Assembly: GCA_029582165.1 (NCBI GenBank)
Contig: CM055875.1
Location: 25,809,144-25,873,143, forward strand
Source of the DNA: Portulaca oleracea
Lineage: Eukaryota; Streptophyta; Magnoliopsida; Caryophyllales; Portulacaceae
Reading direction: 5' to 3'
DNA length: 64,000 bases
Shown piece after piece: positions 20,716 to 31,485 of the stretch (the stretch's first letter is position 1; each line of letters starts with the position of its first letter). A model generated the notes under the pieces. That model made no database searches. It was not told the DNA's origin and saw only the letters and a program-made list of their open reading frames with translations. The position numbers and the translations under genes were made by a program.

Positions 20716-22638
20716 TTCCATTCCTTCCATAATCAATAGTAGTACGACGCTGGTCAATATTGCCCCGTGTTTCCGCCATAAGAGTCTACGGTCGGGCTGT
20801 AGATTTTCCAGCTCACCGTGTCGTGCTTTAGGCCTTCACACCGACATATCATGTATGTACTGTCTAGACTCCTAATTAATCAAGATTGTAACCATAAGAT
20901 AGAGCATAAGGGTTGTGTCAGTAGAATCGGGAAAACCCCGAAGGCCTTGGAATCGGTAACTTTCTAGAACTAATACTAGTAATACTACTGCTAATAATCA
21001 TAATAACAACAATTAGTAATAATAATCATAATAACAACAAAGGGGCAGTAAGATGGGAAGCGATGGGCTAAATATGGTTGTGGTAGCAAGACTTGTGATT
21101 AAGTAGTAGAGACGTAATGAGTAATTAATAAGAAAGTACAATGGAATGTTATAAAATCAATTAGTGGTCTTTTACATCGGCTTTGGGCTTACACGAATGG
21201 GTGGTCAAACTGGATACTATAACTATGGGTTTAGGTGAATTCGATTACTAATGCAATGAGTCAAATGATATAAATTGAACATAAAAAAAAGGAAAATTGG
21301 AATCTAATAAACCAAACTTTTGGTCCATTTTGATCTAACAAACTAAACTTACATTTTTGCTAATGACATACCATACTTAACATTATATTTTTTTGATTGA
21401 ACCTGAGTTAGATTGGGAGAGGGTTGCCAAGTCATAAAACACAAGCTATCAACTTTTTTTCTTTTATTGTTTGGCTATAAAACAATCCACCTCAGCATAA
21501 AAAAATTCCACGTCATTTTTTCGGTGATCGGAAAGTGGTGGAGGTTCAATCAAAAAAATATAATGTTAAGTATGGTATGCCATTAGCAAAAAGGTAAGTT
21601 TGATTTGTTAGATCAAAATGTACCAAAAGTTTGGTTTATTAGATTCCAATTTTCCTAAAAAAAAAAATAGGTTAATGATACTGTAATTTTAGATGACTCC
21701 ACCATGTCTCACCAATTAAGTCTCTTGTCGCAATGGTTAATAAGGGACAGTCAGGTTGTAAGCTCATTAATCATGCCTATAACAAACATAATACATATAA
21801 AGCTTATAATAGTAGTGTTTTTCCAAACACCTCATATTATATGGGTACACTAATGTAAGACACGTATAGCATAGTGGTACTCATCAATCGAAATCGGGAA
21901 AGATTTTAATAGTATCTTTAATTTTGCTAGATATTCTAGCCGGGAGTCAAGTGCTAACCTAAATTTCGAACAAGGTACAGTAAAGGTTAACCCTTTCTCA
22001 TAAAATTATATTGTTTTCCTAAATTATTACTGTTTATTGGATGTCTACAGTATCGTTACTATTATTATTGTACTGGTGATCACCTGGTTATTGTTTGCGC
22101 GTCTATCGTTATTATCTGCGTGTCTATCGTTTACCTGTGCGCCTATCGTTAAATTGCACGCCTATCATTTATTATTATGCGCCTATCGTTATTGGTATCG
22201 TTATTGTCGGACTATCCACGGATACTAGTGTTCCCTCTCCCTCATTTCGAACTAAAATGAATTTCTAAATTATTTTTACATGGTTGGGTTTACTGTACTG
22301 GGATTCTGTTCTCACTTTTAAAATTGTTTTATGTTTTCAGGTTGATCGTGTCAATAATTGGGGGTTTAGATGCATGGGACGCTCGCCTAGAATCTCATAT
22401 CTATAGTTAGGGAATAAATAAAATAGTACCCGACCATAATTAAATTTTTATGTTGTAAGAGACTTTAATTTTCCATTTTATTTGTCGAATAATTTACTTG
22501 GTTGATTATTAATAAAATGAGTTAGTTTTATAAATATTGATATTTTACTGGCCTTGCATGTCCCTAAGACATGCGACATAACACCCCATTAAAATTAATT
22601 TAATTAATTATTCGGCTTAAAATTCTCGGGGCGTTACA
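19901..22638 (+). repeat. 3' LTR of element B
   Basis: Begins TGTAACATCCC and ends GGCGTTACA. It is 2,738 bp, or about 2.36 kb without the MITE at 21291-21655. GGCTT follows (22639-22643) and matches 2042-2046. It includes two (TAA)n tracts, a TATA region (ATTATAAATACCC, about 20548) and the CCTATCGTT block. Confidence 0.9.
21291..21655. mobile_element. MITE with Mutator-type 9-bp TSD in the 3' LTR of element B
   Basis: A 365-bp insertion absent from the 5' LTR. Its ends are inverted repeats (GGAAAATTGGAATCTAATAA and its complement, extending about 55 bp). The 9-bp flank TAAAAAAAA appears on both sides (21282-21290, 21656-21664), though it is A-rich and therefore weak evidence. No coding capacity. 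Confidence 0.85.
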
Positions 22639-22643
22639 GGCTT

Positions 22644-23150
22644 GGTGCGACGCGTGTTTTTGTGTCCAAATGCTGTGTTTTGTTTTAATTTTCCCCATTA
22701 GTATAAATACCCCCTTAGCTTATTTTCCAAGATAGACTTTGATGATGAATGTGTAGGAGTTAGACTCAAGAAAATTCCTCTCAATTAGAGAGTTTGTAAT
22801 TGTGGGTTTTCAAACCCTATTGCAATGAAAGTTAATCCTTTGGATGGATGTTGCTTTGTGATTTCTCTTCTTTGTGAGTGGGTGTTTATCCTCTACTCTT
22901 TGTGAGATTTCTTGGGGTGATTCAAGACTCTTTGTTTGTGGGAGATCTTTGTGCAAGTGTTTGAACATCTAAGTTCAATTTGGTGAGATTTCTCTCTTTA
23001 GAATTGTCCATATCTTTTAATTTCATGTTTATCTCCATTAATCCAAAAACCCTAAAAAATTGGTTCATAGTGTTTATGAGTTCTATGGGTGGATTTCCAT
23101 CATCCACATGGTTTATTTAGACCCTAGACTTCTGCACATTCTCTCCACAC
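22644..23150 (+). repeat. Element A LTR, right part
   Basis: Resumes the palindrome-rich U3 (GGTGCGACGCG), then a TATA box (TATAAATACC, 22702) and a leader-like region. No clear LTR end (CA plus primer-binding site) was found, so the right edge is approximate. Confidence 0.5.
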
Positions 23151-23171
23151 GGGCTGTAACAAGCTAGGCTG

Positions 23172-23226
23172 TCACGGTCCGTGGCATGGCACTACAGTTC
23201 GTGGCAGCTTGGACACGATCCGTGAG
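23172..23226 (+). promoter_or_regulatory. Phased palindrome array, LTR C
   Basis: Units CACGGTCCGTGG, CTACAGTTCGTGG and ACACGATCCGTGAG are spaced 20 and 21 bp. A further unit (24669-24681) falls 71 bp after the third once the nested solo LTR is removed. The TATA at 24752 lies about 70 bp after that unit. Confidence 0.55.
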
Positions 23227-23284
23227 AGGTCTGAACTCGACACAAGTGGTTTATGTTGATCACCACAGTCTCTATTGGGGCCAA

Positions 23285-24664
23285 TGATACGCCGTAAGTG
23301 CTCGTGTGTAGATGTAACATGTATCAAGATCGTTCCCACTGGGACTTCTCTCAACTACATACCAAACTAGTCTCTTACCTAATCACTAAATCGGTCAGGT
23401 TTTTTATTTGGGTTAATTATCACTACTTCTAATTAACAAAGCAAACATAACTATGAACTAATCAAGAGGATTGAAGTATTGAACTTGTACTTCACTAATT
23501 TGATACATTTTCCATAATCGCATAAATTCTTTCGTAGTGAACTTTTGGCAATGAAACGAATTACTTAGTAAAACCAATCACCTACTTTTGTGGTTATTCT
23601 GATTTTAGCTAAGTTAAACATCGAAGTATCAATGACCCCTAATTACAAAATCATCTATGTGTAATTCATTTTATAATTAGTTTAATCCTGAGGGTTCCGA
23701 TTATCAAATTTCTCCTTTCGGTACTTCATTCAACAATCTAATTCCATATTTTTTTATTACCAATCAAGAACAATGACATACATAATCAAAGGATAAAAAA
23801 TGCATTCAAACCAAATTAATTCTTGTTCAATCCAACAGAAATTAATTCATGAAAACAACTGAGGGTTCATCCCCCAAATTAAAGGAAACTACTCACAATC
23901 CATAATAAAACTACAAACAAAAAAAATTCTAAACTATAAAGCATAAGAAATCTAAAAGAATGAGAAATAAACTGAGAAGAAGATCGATCCTTGCTTGAAG
24001 ATGAACCGTGGAAGGCTTTTGCTCCTCCACTTCAATAAAAAACTTGGAAATCGATCTTCAAATTTCAAAACTTAATTAATCTCCCAATCTTTACACTAAC
24101 AATGGATATAGATGAATGTAGATGAATATGGAGGACAAATGCAGATGATTAATGGTGATGAATGTTGGATAATTCTCTTTGAAACAACCGAATACCTTAT
24201 TATATAGTAATTAAGAGCGAGAAACGACTAAAGTTCAAGAGCCAGGGCCCAACACGGTCAGTGCCAGGTCAACGAGGTTCGTGTTGACCCCAACACAACC
24301 CGTGTTGGATGACCACTGGTCATGTTCAACCTAAGAAATCGATTTTGAAGCTTCTGGACCCCAGAACTGTCTGTGCTGGGTATTCTTGCACCCGTGTTGG
24401 GCCTGGGCAAACTCCTCCACGAGTTTAGGATTTGGGGATGATTTTCTTCTTTTTTTTGGTTGATCTTATGATCCACTTGGACATCCACAATTGCTTTTAG
24501 ATTGGTTTTTTCTTCATTTCTTCTCAAATTCCTACAAAAATATACCAAACTCCAACCAAACATAAAATGTGAAATTCGGGTATAAAACAATATAAACATA
24601 TCGAAAATCACCCAAATTCTCATCAAATCATCCAAGTTTACATACATACACATAACACTCATCA
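23285..24664 (-). repeat. Solo LTR (Tat/Athila-like) with TSD GCCAA
   Basis: Minus-strand LTR starting TGATGAGTGTTATGTG and ending CGGCGTATCA, 1,380 bp, with GCCAA on both sides (23280-23284, 24665-24669). A minus-strand TATA (CTATATAATAAGG, about 24198-24208) lies about 45 bp downstream of its palindrome array. The U5 includes CCCAGTGGGAACGATC, as in Tat/Athila LTR ends. Confidence 0.85.
24251..24400 (-). promoter_or_regulatory. Phased palindrome array in the solo LTR
   Basis: CAACAC...GTGTTG-type units start at 24251, 24271, 24292 and 24312, with another pair at about 24363/24386. Neighbours are 20-23 bp apart. Confidence 0.55.
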
Positions 24665-25213
24665 GCCAACACAGTCCATGGTAACCCAAACGCTAGTTTT
24701 TATATAAAACCATGGCCATGCCTCTTTCCCTTTCCCTAAGCCACCTATTTCTATAAATAGGGGATGGAAGGAGGCCTCATTTGCACCATCCCTTCCTCAA
24801 GACTTTTGAGATTAAAAAGGTCCCTCCGTTGAGAGACCTTTGGGGAGCTGAGAAAAGTTTCTCCAGTGAGAAACGATTCAGATCTAGGACTTTGAGAGTG
24901 ATTTCTCAAGGTTTCTTTCCCAGACTATTAGGCTACCGTATTTGATACGGTCTCACACATTCATTTAATCTCGATTGGATTGTGATCAAGCGGTCTAGCA
25001 TTCGAGTTTCTCGAGTGTTGTGTAGAGTGTTGTGGAGTTCTCCTATTTCGGAGACTTCTTACTTGGTTGATCCATTGGGAGACTAATAATTACATACCTA
25101 AGCCTCTACTTTTTGTTCTTTCCTTTATGAGTTGATTGGGTAAATTAGGTGAAATTTTAAATGTTAGGATTTCTTCTGCCCCTAATCTTGTGGTCTAGTT
25201 AGGAATTGGGTAT

Positions 25214-26096
25214 TGATGTATATTTGATGGCCATATACATCAAGGAAGACATCAAATATACATCATGGGAGCTAAATACTTAGCTACATGGAAAAGGAGC
25301 TCCATTCCCTCAAGTTTCTCTCACGTTTGAATAGCTTCATCAAGGGCAGTTCGGTAATTTGCTCCATATCTCAAGAACCAAGAAGATATTGTGAAAGTCA
25401 TCCAAAGGTCAATTGTTCTACATCAAAGGAGCTTCACAATGGTTTTTGAATCTTTAAGTTTGGTGAAGAAACGAGCAAGTTATCATAGTTTTAATCTAGC
25501 TTATGTACATTTGTTTCTTTATGATGTCACACTTGTATAGGATGATGTAAGCTAGATCCCACGTATTTCTGATGTTGTGCACGCCTAAAGGGTCCTCATT
25601 TGCTATAAATAGACCCCTTGGGTGCCTTGTAATCTCATTCAATTCACAATATATCAAATACAAAGTAAACACATGATGTTGTTTTCTCTCTAGCTTTTGT
25701 GCTAGTTTTCGTTTCTCTTGAGGGAGAATCGACCTATCTCTACTTCTAGCCTTGGGTTGGCATCCCTTGGTGGTGAAAGGTAGAATTGAAGAGTTCTTTG
25801 AGGTGGTGTGTCTGTATCCTCGTGGAGCCTTCAACGCCAATATCATTCCTTTCGTTCTTCCATTCGTTCATTCAACCATTCAATCATCAAGCATTCATCA
25901 AGCATTCAACAATCGTTCATCATCCATTCGTTCATCATCATTTTGGTAAACGAAATCTCAATCTTGTTTCGTTTCCATCTCTTTTTCATTGAGTTTAGTT
26001 GATTCTTTAGAGCTTTGAGAAGGAAGATTCTCATCTTGTTCATAAAGATCCTGAATTCTATGTGTAATGAGATCTCTTTGATCCCATTATACATCA
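25214..26096 (+). repeat. 5' LTR of element D
   Basis: 883 bp. It starts with a hairpin, TGATGTATA, an 11-base loop, then TATACATCA, and ends TATACATCA, so the LTR tip is itself palindromic. A TATA box (CTATAAATAGACC) lies at about 25604. Confidence 0.93.
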
Positions 26097-26100
26097 AAAT

Positions 26101-26115
26101 TGGTATCATAGCTTA
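26101..26115 (+). other. Primer-binding site of element D
   Basis: TGGTATCATAGCTTA, starting four bases after the LTR, matches the initiator tRNA-Met class with one or two changes. Confidence 0.75.
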
Positions 26116-26333
26116 GGAGTTTGATTCTCTTAGTTCTTGAACCATCTTTTTGCAATCTTTCCATCACAAATCCATCCCCCATCATCTCTCATATACATGT
26201 CCACCATTAGCTCCACAAAGAACCCCATAGCCCAAACACAATCAAACCAAAACACAAACCCCCCATGTCACCTACACCCAAAACCCCAAACCGAGAGTCT
26301 TGCATATCATTGTTCATCCAAGATTGATACTAC

Positions 26334-26932
26334 ATGGCGTGCGTGAGTTCTTTAATGGATTCACAAGATGATATGCAACAAATGAAGCAGCAACTTGATT
26401 ATCTCACAAAACAATTGGAGAAACTTATGCCCCTTCAAAAGGGAGGAACACGAACTGAGTTTGATTCATGTATGGTGGATCTTTATGATGTCGAGTATGA
26501 AACACAATATGAATGGAGTACATGTCCAAGGAAGGAGGACAGATTTGGTTTCAAAGAAGAGATACCGGAGTTCTATGGGAGTCATGATCCGGAAGAATTC
26601 TTGGAATGGATGCATCAAGTGGAAAGGGTCTTTGATCCAACGTCATCCATGATGACTAGAAGGTCAAAAGAGTTGCATTGAAGCTACAAAAGCATGCTAG
26701 CAAATGGTGGTCAAGCAAGCAAAGCAAGCGGCAATCAAAGGCCCAAGATAAGATACGTTCATGGGTCCAAATGAAGAAGAAGCTCCAAGATAAGTTTTTG
26801 CCCCTTAACTATCTAAGTGACAACATCAACAAGCTTCAAAGATTGGCCCAAGGGAGAAAAAGTGTGAAGGAATATACAAGGGAGTTCAAATGTCTACTTC
26901 GAAAGTGTGATCTTAAGGAGGAGGATCCATAA
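26334..26932 (+). pseudogene. Element D gag
   Basis: The product begins MDSQDDMQQMKQQLDY (ATG at 26358). The first part has a coiled-coil-like Gln/Leu region and the capsid entry motif IPEFYGSHDPEEFLEWMHQVERVF. That frame ends at 26679, and the capsid continues in another frame (26678-26932: KLQKHASKWWSSKQ, KLQDKFLPLNYLSD, SVKEYTREFKCLLRKC) to a TAA at 26930. So one frameshift and one stop separate this from the next frame, although both parts are well preserved. Confidence 0.85.
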
Positions 26933-26935
26933 ACT

Positions 26936-28045
26936 TTGGTATGTTATCTAATTGGTCTTGATGATTATATTAGATATATTGTTGAATGGCAATCCTATAA
27001 AACTTTGGATGAATTGAGTTCTTTAGCTCTTAATGTTGAAAGACAAAGGAGATGTTGTCATTGCCAAAGTTTAGGTCACATTGATTTGGAGTGTCCTAAC
27101 AAGAAAGAAGTGTCTTTGGTTGGGTACCAAACGTATGATAATGAATTATTTGAGGAGGAAAATGTAGTAGAAGAGGAGTATGTAGAAGAGTGGCTTGTGG
27201 CAAGGAGAGCCTTGAAAGAAGTATGTGTGGCGAATGAACATCAACAAAGAGAGTGCAAGATCTCTCATTGTACCAACAAAGGAGAAGTATATTCATTGAT
27301 CAAAGAAGGAGAAAGTTGTGCCTCCTATGGTTACATTGACGCCCCTACACAATGGCTAAGCCATGACAAAGACATTCATGAGGATCCAAGAAGTTTAGTA
27401 AGTCTTTCCACTTACAAGAATTGTAGAGATTCATTATGGTGTGATATTACTTTTATGGATACTTGTCATACTTTGTTGGAAAGACCAAAGTTGCTTGATA
27501 GGAATATCATGCATCAAGAGACATCTCTACTTCCATCTTATACCACACGGCCTAAGGAGGATGAAAACAACATTGTGACGATTATGAAGACGGGATATCA
27601 TGGGTATGAAGAGCATAAGGGTCTTGTTCTTGCAAACTTGGAGGAAAGCAAAACAAGCAACCACCCAATTTTGAATTCTCCTATGAAACGTATCTTTCAT
27701 GTGCACCCTAAAGATATCAACTTGAATCTCATGGTTGAAGTGCCAAGGATTCAAAGAAGTCAAGAGGCTATATTCGTTATTGACCATTCAAGAATGGATC
27801 GCTTCATATTAAATGATGAAGACAAAATTGTAGACTTTGAAGTTGTGAAGTTACATGGGATTTCTACATCCATGGTGAAATATCGAGAATCAAAGTCCAA
27901 TAATGTCAATGGGTTATTTTGGAAGAAGTTGATGAAGTTTAGTAAAGGAGTGTATGATGACTTCAAATCCTTTAAGAAGAGAGTCGATGTTCAAAGTTTG
28001 AGGACAAACTTTTTTTTCAACCGGGGGAGTATGATGTATATTTGA
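26936..28045 (+). CDS. Element D: gag C-terminus with zinc knuckle joined to pol-tail ORF
   Basis: A long open frame of 369 residues continues Gag in frame-like fashion after one stop codon. It holds a CCHC knuckle (CCHCQSLGHIDLEC, about residue 40), an acidic linker, and a post-protease-like motif FMDTCHTLLERPKLLDR (about residue 173). It ends with the gypsy polyprotein tail SLRTNFFFNRG, overlapping the 3' LTR by 14 bases. The protease catalytic motif, RT, RNase H and integrase are all missing, yet the frame is intact over 1.1 kb. Function is unknown; it may be a structural Gag extension. The first codon is uncertain, and readthrough or splicing from upstream gag is possible. Confidence 0.7.
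   Translation: MVCYLIGLDDYIRYIVEWQSYKTLDELSSLALNVERQRRCCHCQSLGHIDLECPNKKEVSLVGYQTYDNELFEEENVVEEEYVEEWLVARRALKEVCVANEHQQRECKISHCTNKGEVYSLIKEGESCASYGYIDAPTQWLSHDKDIHEDPRSLVSLSTYKNCRDSLWCDITFMDTCHTLLERPKLLDRNIMHQETSLLPSYTTRPKEDENNIVTIMKTGYHGYEEHKGLVLANLEESKTSNHPILNSPMKRIFHVHPKDINLNLMVEVPRIQRSQEAIFVIDHSRMDRFILNDEDKIVDFEVVKLHGISTSMVKYRESKSNNVNGLFWKKLMKFSKGVYDDFKSFKKRVDVQSLRTNFFFNRGSMMYI
28017..28031 (+). other. Polypurine tract of element D
   Basis: CAACCGGGGGAGTA immediately before the 3' LTR start (TGATG). Confidence 0.75.
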
Positions 28046-28924
28046 TGGCCATATACATCAAGGTCATCAAGGAAGACATCAAATATACATCATGGGAGCT
28101 AAATACTTAGCTACATGGAAAAGGAGCTCCATTCCCTCAAGTTTCTCTCACGTTTGAATAGCTTCATCAAGGGCAGTTCGGTAATTTGCTCCATATCTCA
28201 AGAACCAAGAAGATATTGTGAAAGTCATCCAAAGGTCAATTGTTCTACATCAAAGGAGCTTCACAATGGTTTTTGAATCTTTAAGTTTGGTGAAGAAACG
28301 AGCAAGTTATCATAGTTTTAATCTAGCTTATATACATTTGTTTCTTTATGATGTCACACTTGTATAGGATGATGTAAGCTAAATCCCATGTATTTCTTGA
28401 TGTTGTGCACGCCTAAAGGGTCCTCATTTGCTATAAATAGACCCCTTGGGTGCCTTGTAATCTCATTCAATTCACAATATATCAAATACAAAGTAAACAC
28501 ATGATGTTGTTTTCTCTCTAGCTTTGGTGCTAGTTTTCGTTTCTCTTGAGGGAGAATCGACCTATCTCTACTTCTAGCCTTGGGTTGGCATCCCTTGGTG
28601 GTGAAAGGTAGAATTGAAGAGTTCTTTGAGGTGGTGTGTCTGTATCCTCGTGGAGCCTTCAACGCCAATATCATTCCTTTCGTTCTTCCATTCGTTCATT
28701 CAACCATTCAATCGTCAAGCATTCATCAAGCATTCAACAATCGTTCATCATCCATTCGTTCATCATCATTTTGGTAAACGAAATCTCAATCTTGTTTCGT
28801 TTCCATCTCTTTTTCATTGAGTTTAGTTGATTCTTTAGAACTTTGAGAAGGAAGATTCTCATCTTGTTCATAAAGATCCTGAATTCTATGTGTAATGAGA
28901 TCTCTTTGATCCCATTATACATCA
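28032..28924 (+). repeat. 3' LTR of element D
   Basis: 893 bp, near-identical to the 5' LTR with an extra 10-bp repeat (GGTCATCAAG-like) near its start. TSD GGTAT follows. Confidence 0.93.
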
Positions 28925-28929
28925 GGTAT

Positions 28930-30100
28930 CAAAGCTAAAGATGACATGCTTTAGTTTATATCATATCACCTTTTATATGTGATCCAATGGGTAATTCATG
29001 TATGTTAAGTAGCTAGATTATTTATGCCCTTAATTTACATCTTGATGGATGTGGTCTATTAGGATGTTATCATGTTAGATTAATGGTTAATTTGACATGT
29101 TGTAAAACTTAACCTGGATTATTTGGAAATAGTCTTGTTTATTTGATAAACCTTAGTTGTGATTGATTGTTGTTTTGATTGGATGATTGATTGTATTTGC
29201 GATCACTTGTGGGTTTTGGCATAGCTGAGGAGGGTCACAATCATGACAATGGTTGTCATGTCCACGGCTTGCAACTTGAGTTTTAGCTAGCCCCTTGTGT
29301 TGACAAGGGGTCTCAGTCATGAAAATAGGTGTCCTACCCGAGACCTAAGCAAAACTCGTTGCCCTCTTTGCTTAATTTTTGACGGTTGTGATATTGACAT
29401 TGGACGTCATGCTCGGGGCGCTCTTGTGATTGCTTGGGAATTGAGAGTTTGACCTTAGTTTGGGATATGACATGGGATGTCATACTCGTGAATAGTGTCA
29501 TCTCAAAACTCTTCAAACATCAACTTTGAGAAATTTGACATTTGAGTCAAAAATGTTTAGACTTGAAATTTTGATTTCTGCAACTTTTTCGATTAAATTG
29601 CATTTAATGTATAGTTAAATACTAGATGATTCCAGTTAAGTACTGCAATATAGGAAGAGTTAATTTTGAAAATTAACAATCAATTAATCAATTGGGCATA
29701 AAAAGATCATTACGGAGGTGATCACTGGATGGTTCCAGTTGATACTCGGCAAATGATCCCTAGTATTACATGATATTTGTTGAGTTGGTTCGCATAATAT
29801 TGGAAATTAAGTGAATGTGTGTGTCTAGCTCTTGATTTGGAATTTCAAATATAGTGAGTTTCATCTCTAACCTCAAATGATTTTAGGTCCACGAGATTAA
29901 CTTAATGAAATTTGAATTTCATTGAGTTTGTATGCGGTTGTTCATCCTTTGTGATTGGGAATCACTATGTGGAATCAAAAGGTGTTTTGATTCATTATAA
30001 TAAGTTTGGTACCTATGAGTTGCAATTGGATGCTTCCTTTAATGGTTATTGAAACATGGTTGATATATATGTGATATATTTCAATGTAATGCTATGAAAA
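28930..30100. other. Unassigned non-coding stretch
   Basis: Reads on from 25208 once element D is removed (GGGTATCAAAGCTAAAGATG, perhaps a decayed primer-binding site). No coding motif recognised. Some GTTGTCATG/ATGACAATGG-type inverted words occur at about 29240. Probably the leader or internal remnant of the LTR C element. Confidence 0.3.
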
Positions 30101-30840
30101 TTATCGAATCGCATGCACTCTTATAAACGCAATCTAAACATATATAACACACAGAGAACAAAAGAAAAGGGACAAGAGAGAAGAAGTTTCTAGTGCCAAT
30201 ACGCTAGAAATTTTGCGGCGAAGGATGAAGAAGGTTGGATGGCTCGATGTATAGTGATATTGGGTCGATTAAAATAATGGTGGATAATGGGTTGGAAGAT
30301 AGATATTGATCCAGATTAAAGAGCTTTAATTTGAATTGAATGGTGAAAGAAGAGTTCGTAATGAAGATAACATGAGAGTGTAACTTGCAACCACACAGGC
30401 AAGCTTAAGCAGAACATCAATGCTTGTGTCTATAGAGAATGGGGAAAATTAGCTTGTAAGTGACAGGTTACAAAGGTGTACGTTGTAACCCGCACGTTAC
30501 GCAGACAGGTTACTGCGTGCGTTACTCAATTTGGAACAACCATATCTCCCTCATTTATCCTCTGATTGACCTCATTCAAGTCTTTTTGGAAAAGTTAAAG
30601 AGTGTACTTTAAGTTTAAGCTCGTCCAATGATTTAGACAGCAAAGGTTTGTGGAAAAAATGGCATTTGAAAGAGTGATGCTATGTATGTGAGAATGACGG
30701 GAAATGAAGACATTTGAAGTCGAAATAACGAAAAATGTGAGACTTTTGTGAGAGACTTAGAAATGGATAAATGATGCTGAATTTTGAGACTTTGTGACAA
30801 TGGAGGATTTGTGCTATGACATATCTAATTGTTTTTGAAT
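30100..30840 (-). repeat. Decayed minus-strand LTR remnant
   Basis: Contains palindrome-like GTAACCCGCACGTTAC and GTTACTGCGTGCGTTAC (30485-30525). Beside them is a block (about 30535-30680) similar in content and order to 11450-11590 of the solo LTR at 9871-11762: CCATA-CTC, GATTGA, GTGTACTTTA, GGAAAAAATG. Ends are not defined. Confidence 0.45.
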
Positions 30841-30959
30841 TCTAATCTACTCTAAAATAACATAAAATGTTACAAATAAGACCATGACAAAATCCAATGT
30901 CCATATAAAGTAGCACCAAATCTTGAGAACAAAATTATGAAATGATACAATAATATATA

Positions 30960-31485
30960 GGGAAATTGGATTCTAATAATCTCTACTGTCACAAATTGTA
31001 TGACAATAATCCCTACTATCATTTTGGATTTTGGTGGTCCAAAAAAAAAAAAATTGTATTGTAGTGGTACCAAATCTATCACCACATTCTTTTTATTTTT
31101 TCCATGCCTACCCCATATTGTTTTTGTTTTTTTGGTTCCTACCCCTAGATAGGTAACGAAGTGTAGTTACTAAAACATTTTTTAAATTATTTTTTTGAGA
31201 TTCCGAGCAATTATTATGATTTTTTAAAAGGAATAAAATTGAAAAAATCATAAAAAATTGAAAAAATTTGGGAGAAATGTTGTAAATTCATTAAAAATCG
31301 TGGTAAAGTGTTATACAAAGTTTTGAATCAAATGCAACACAAAATCTATGATATTTAGCGTATACACTCGATTTTGTCCCACTACAATACAATTTTTTTT
31401 TTTTGGACCACCAGAATCCAAAATGATAGTAGGGATTATTGCCATACAATTTGTGATAGTAGGGATTATTAGAATCCAACATCCC
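30960..31485. mobile_element. MITE with long terminal inverted repeats
   Basis: 526 bp. The ends (GGGAAATTGGATTCTAATAAT against GGGATGTTGGATTCTAATAAT) are inverted over about 75 bp, up to the GGTGGTCC-A(n) and T(n)-GGACCACC turning points. TATATA flanks both sides. The terminal words resemble the MITE at 21291-21655, so the two may be related. Confidence 0.8.

Larger units (their letters stand above)
23155..25208 (+). repeat. LTR-like sequence C, interrupted by a solo LTR
   Basis: Starts near TGTAACAAGC and has a palindrome array (23172-23226), a continuation at 24665, TATA boxes at 24701 and 24752, and an R/U5-like region to about 25208. The join across the nested LTR reads through as a palindrome unit (ACACAGTCCATGG). 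Its end, and the internal region of its element, are unclear. Confidence 0.45.
25214..28924 (+). mobile_element. Element D: complete, young, non-autonomous Ty3/gypsy retrotransposon
   Basis: Two near-identical LTRs (25214-26096 and 28032-28924) are flanked by the 5-bp TSD GGTAT (25209-25213, 28925-28929). A primer-binding site (TGGTATCATAGC) follows the 5' LTR, and a polypurine tract (ACCGGGGGAGTA) precedes the 3' LTR. The 3,711 bp include gag and an odd downstream frame, but no RT, RNase H or integrase. By eye the LTRs differ by one 10-bp indel, a few 1-bp changes and about seven substitutions, which points to recent movement using enzymes from another element. Confidence 0.93.
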
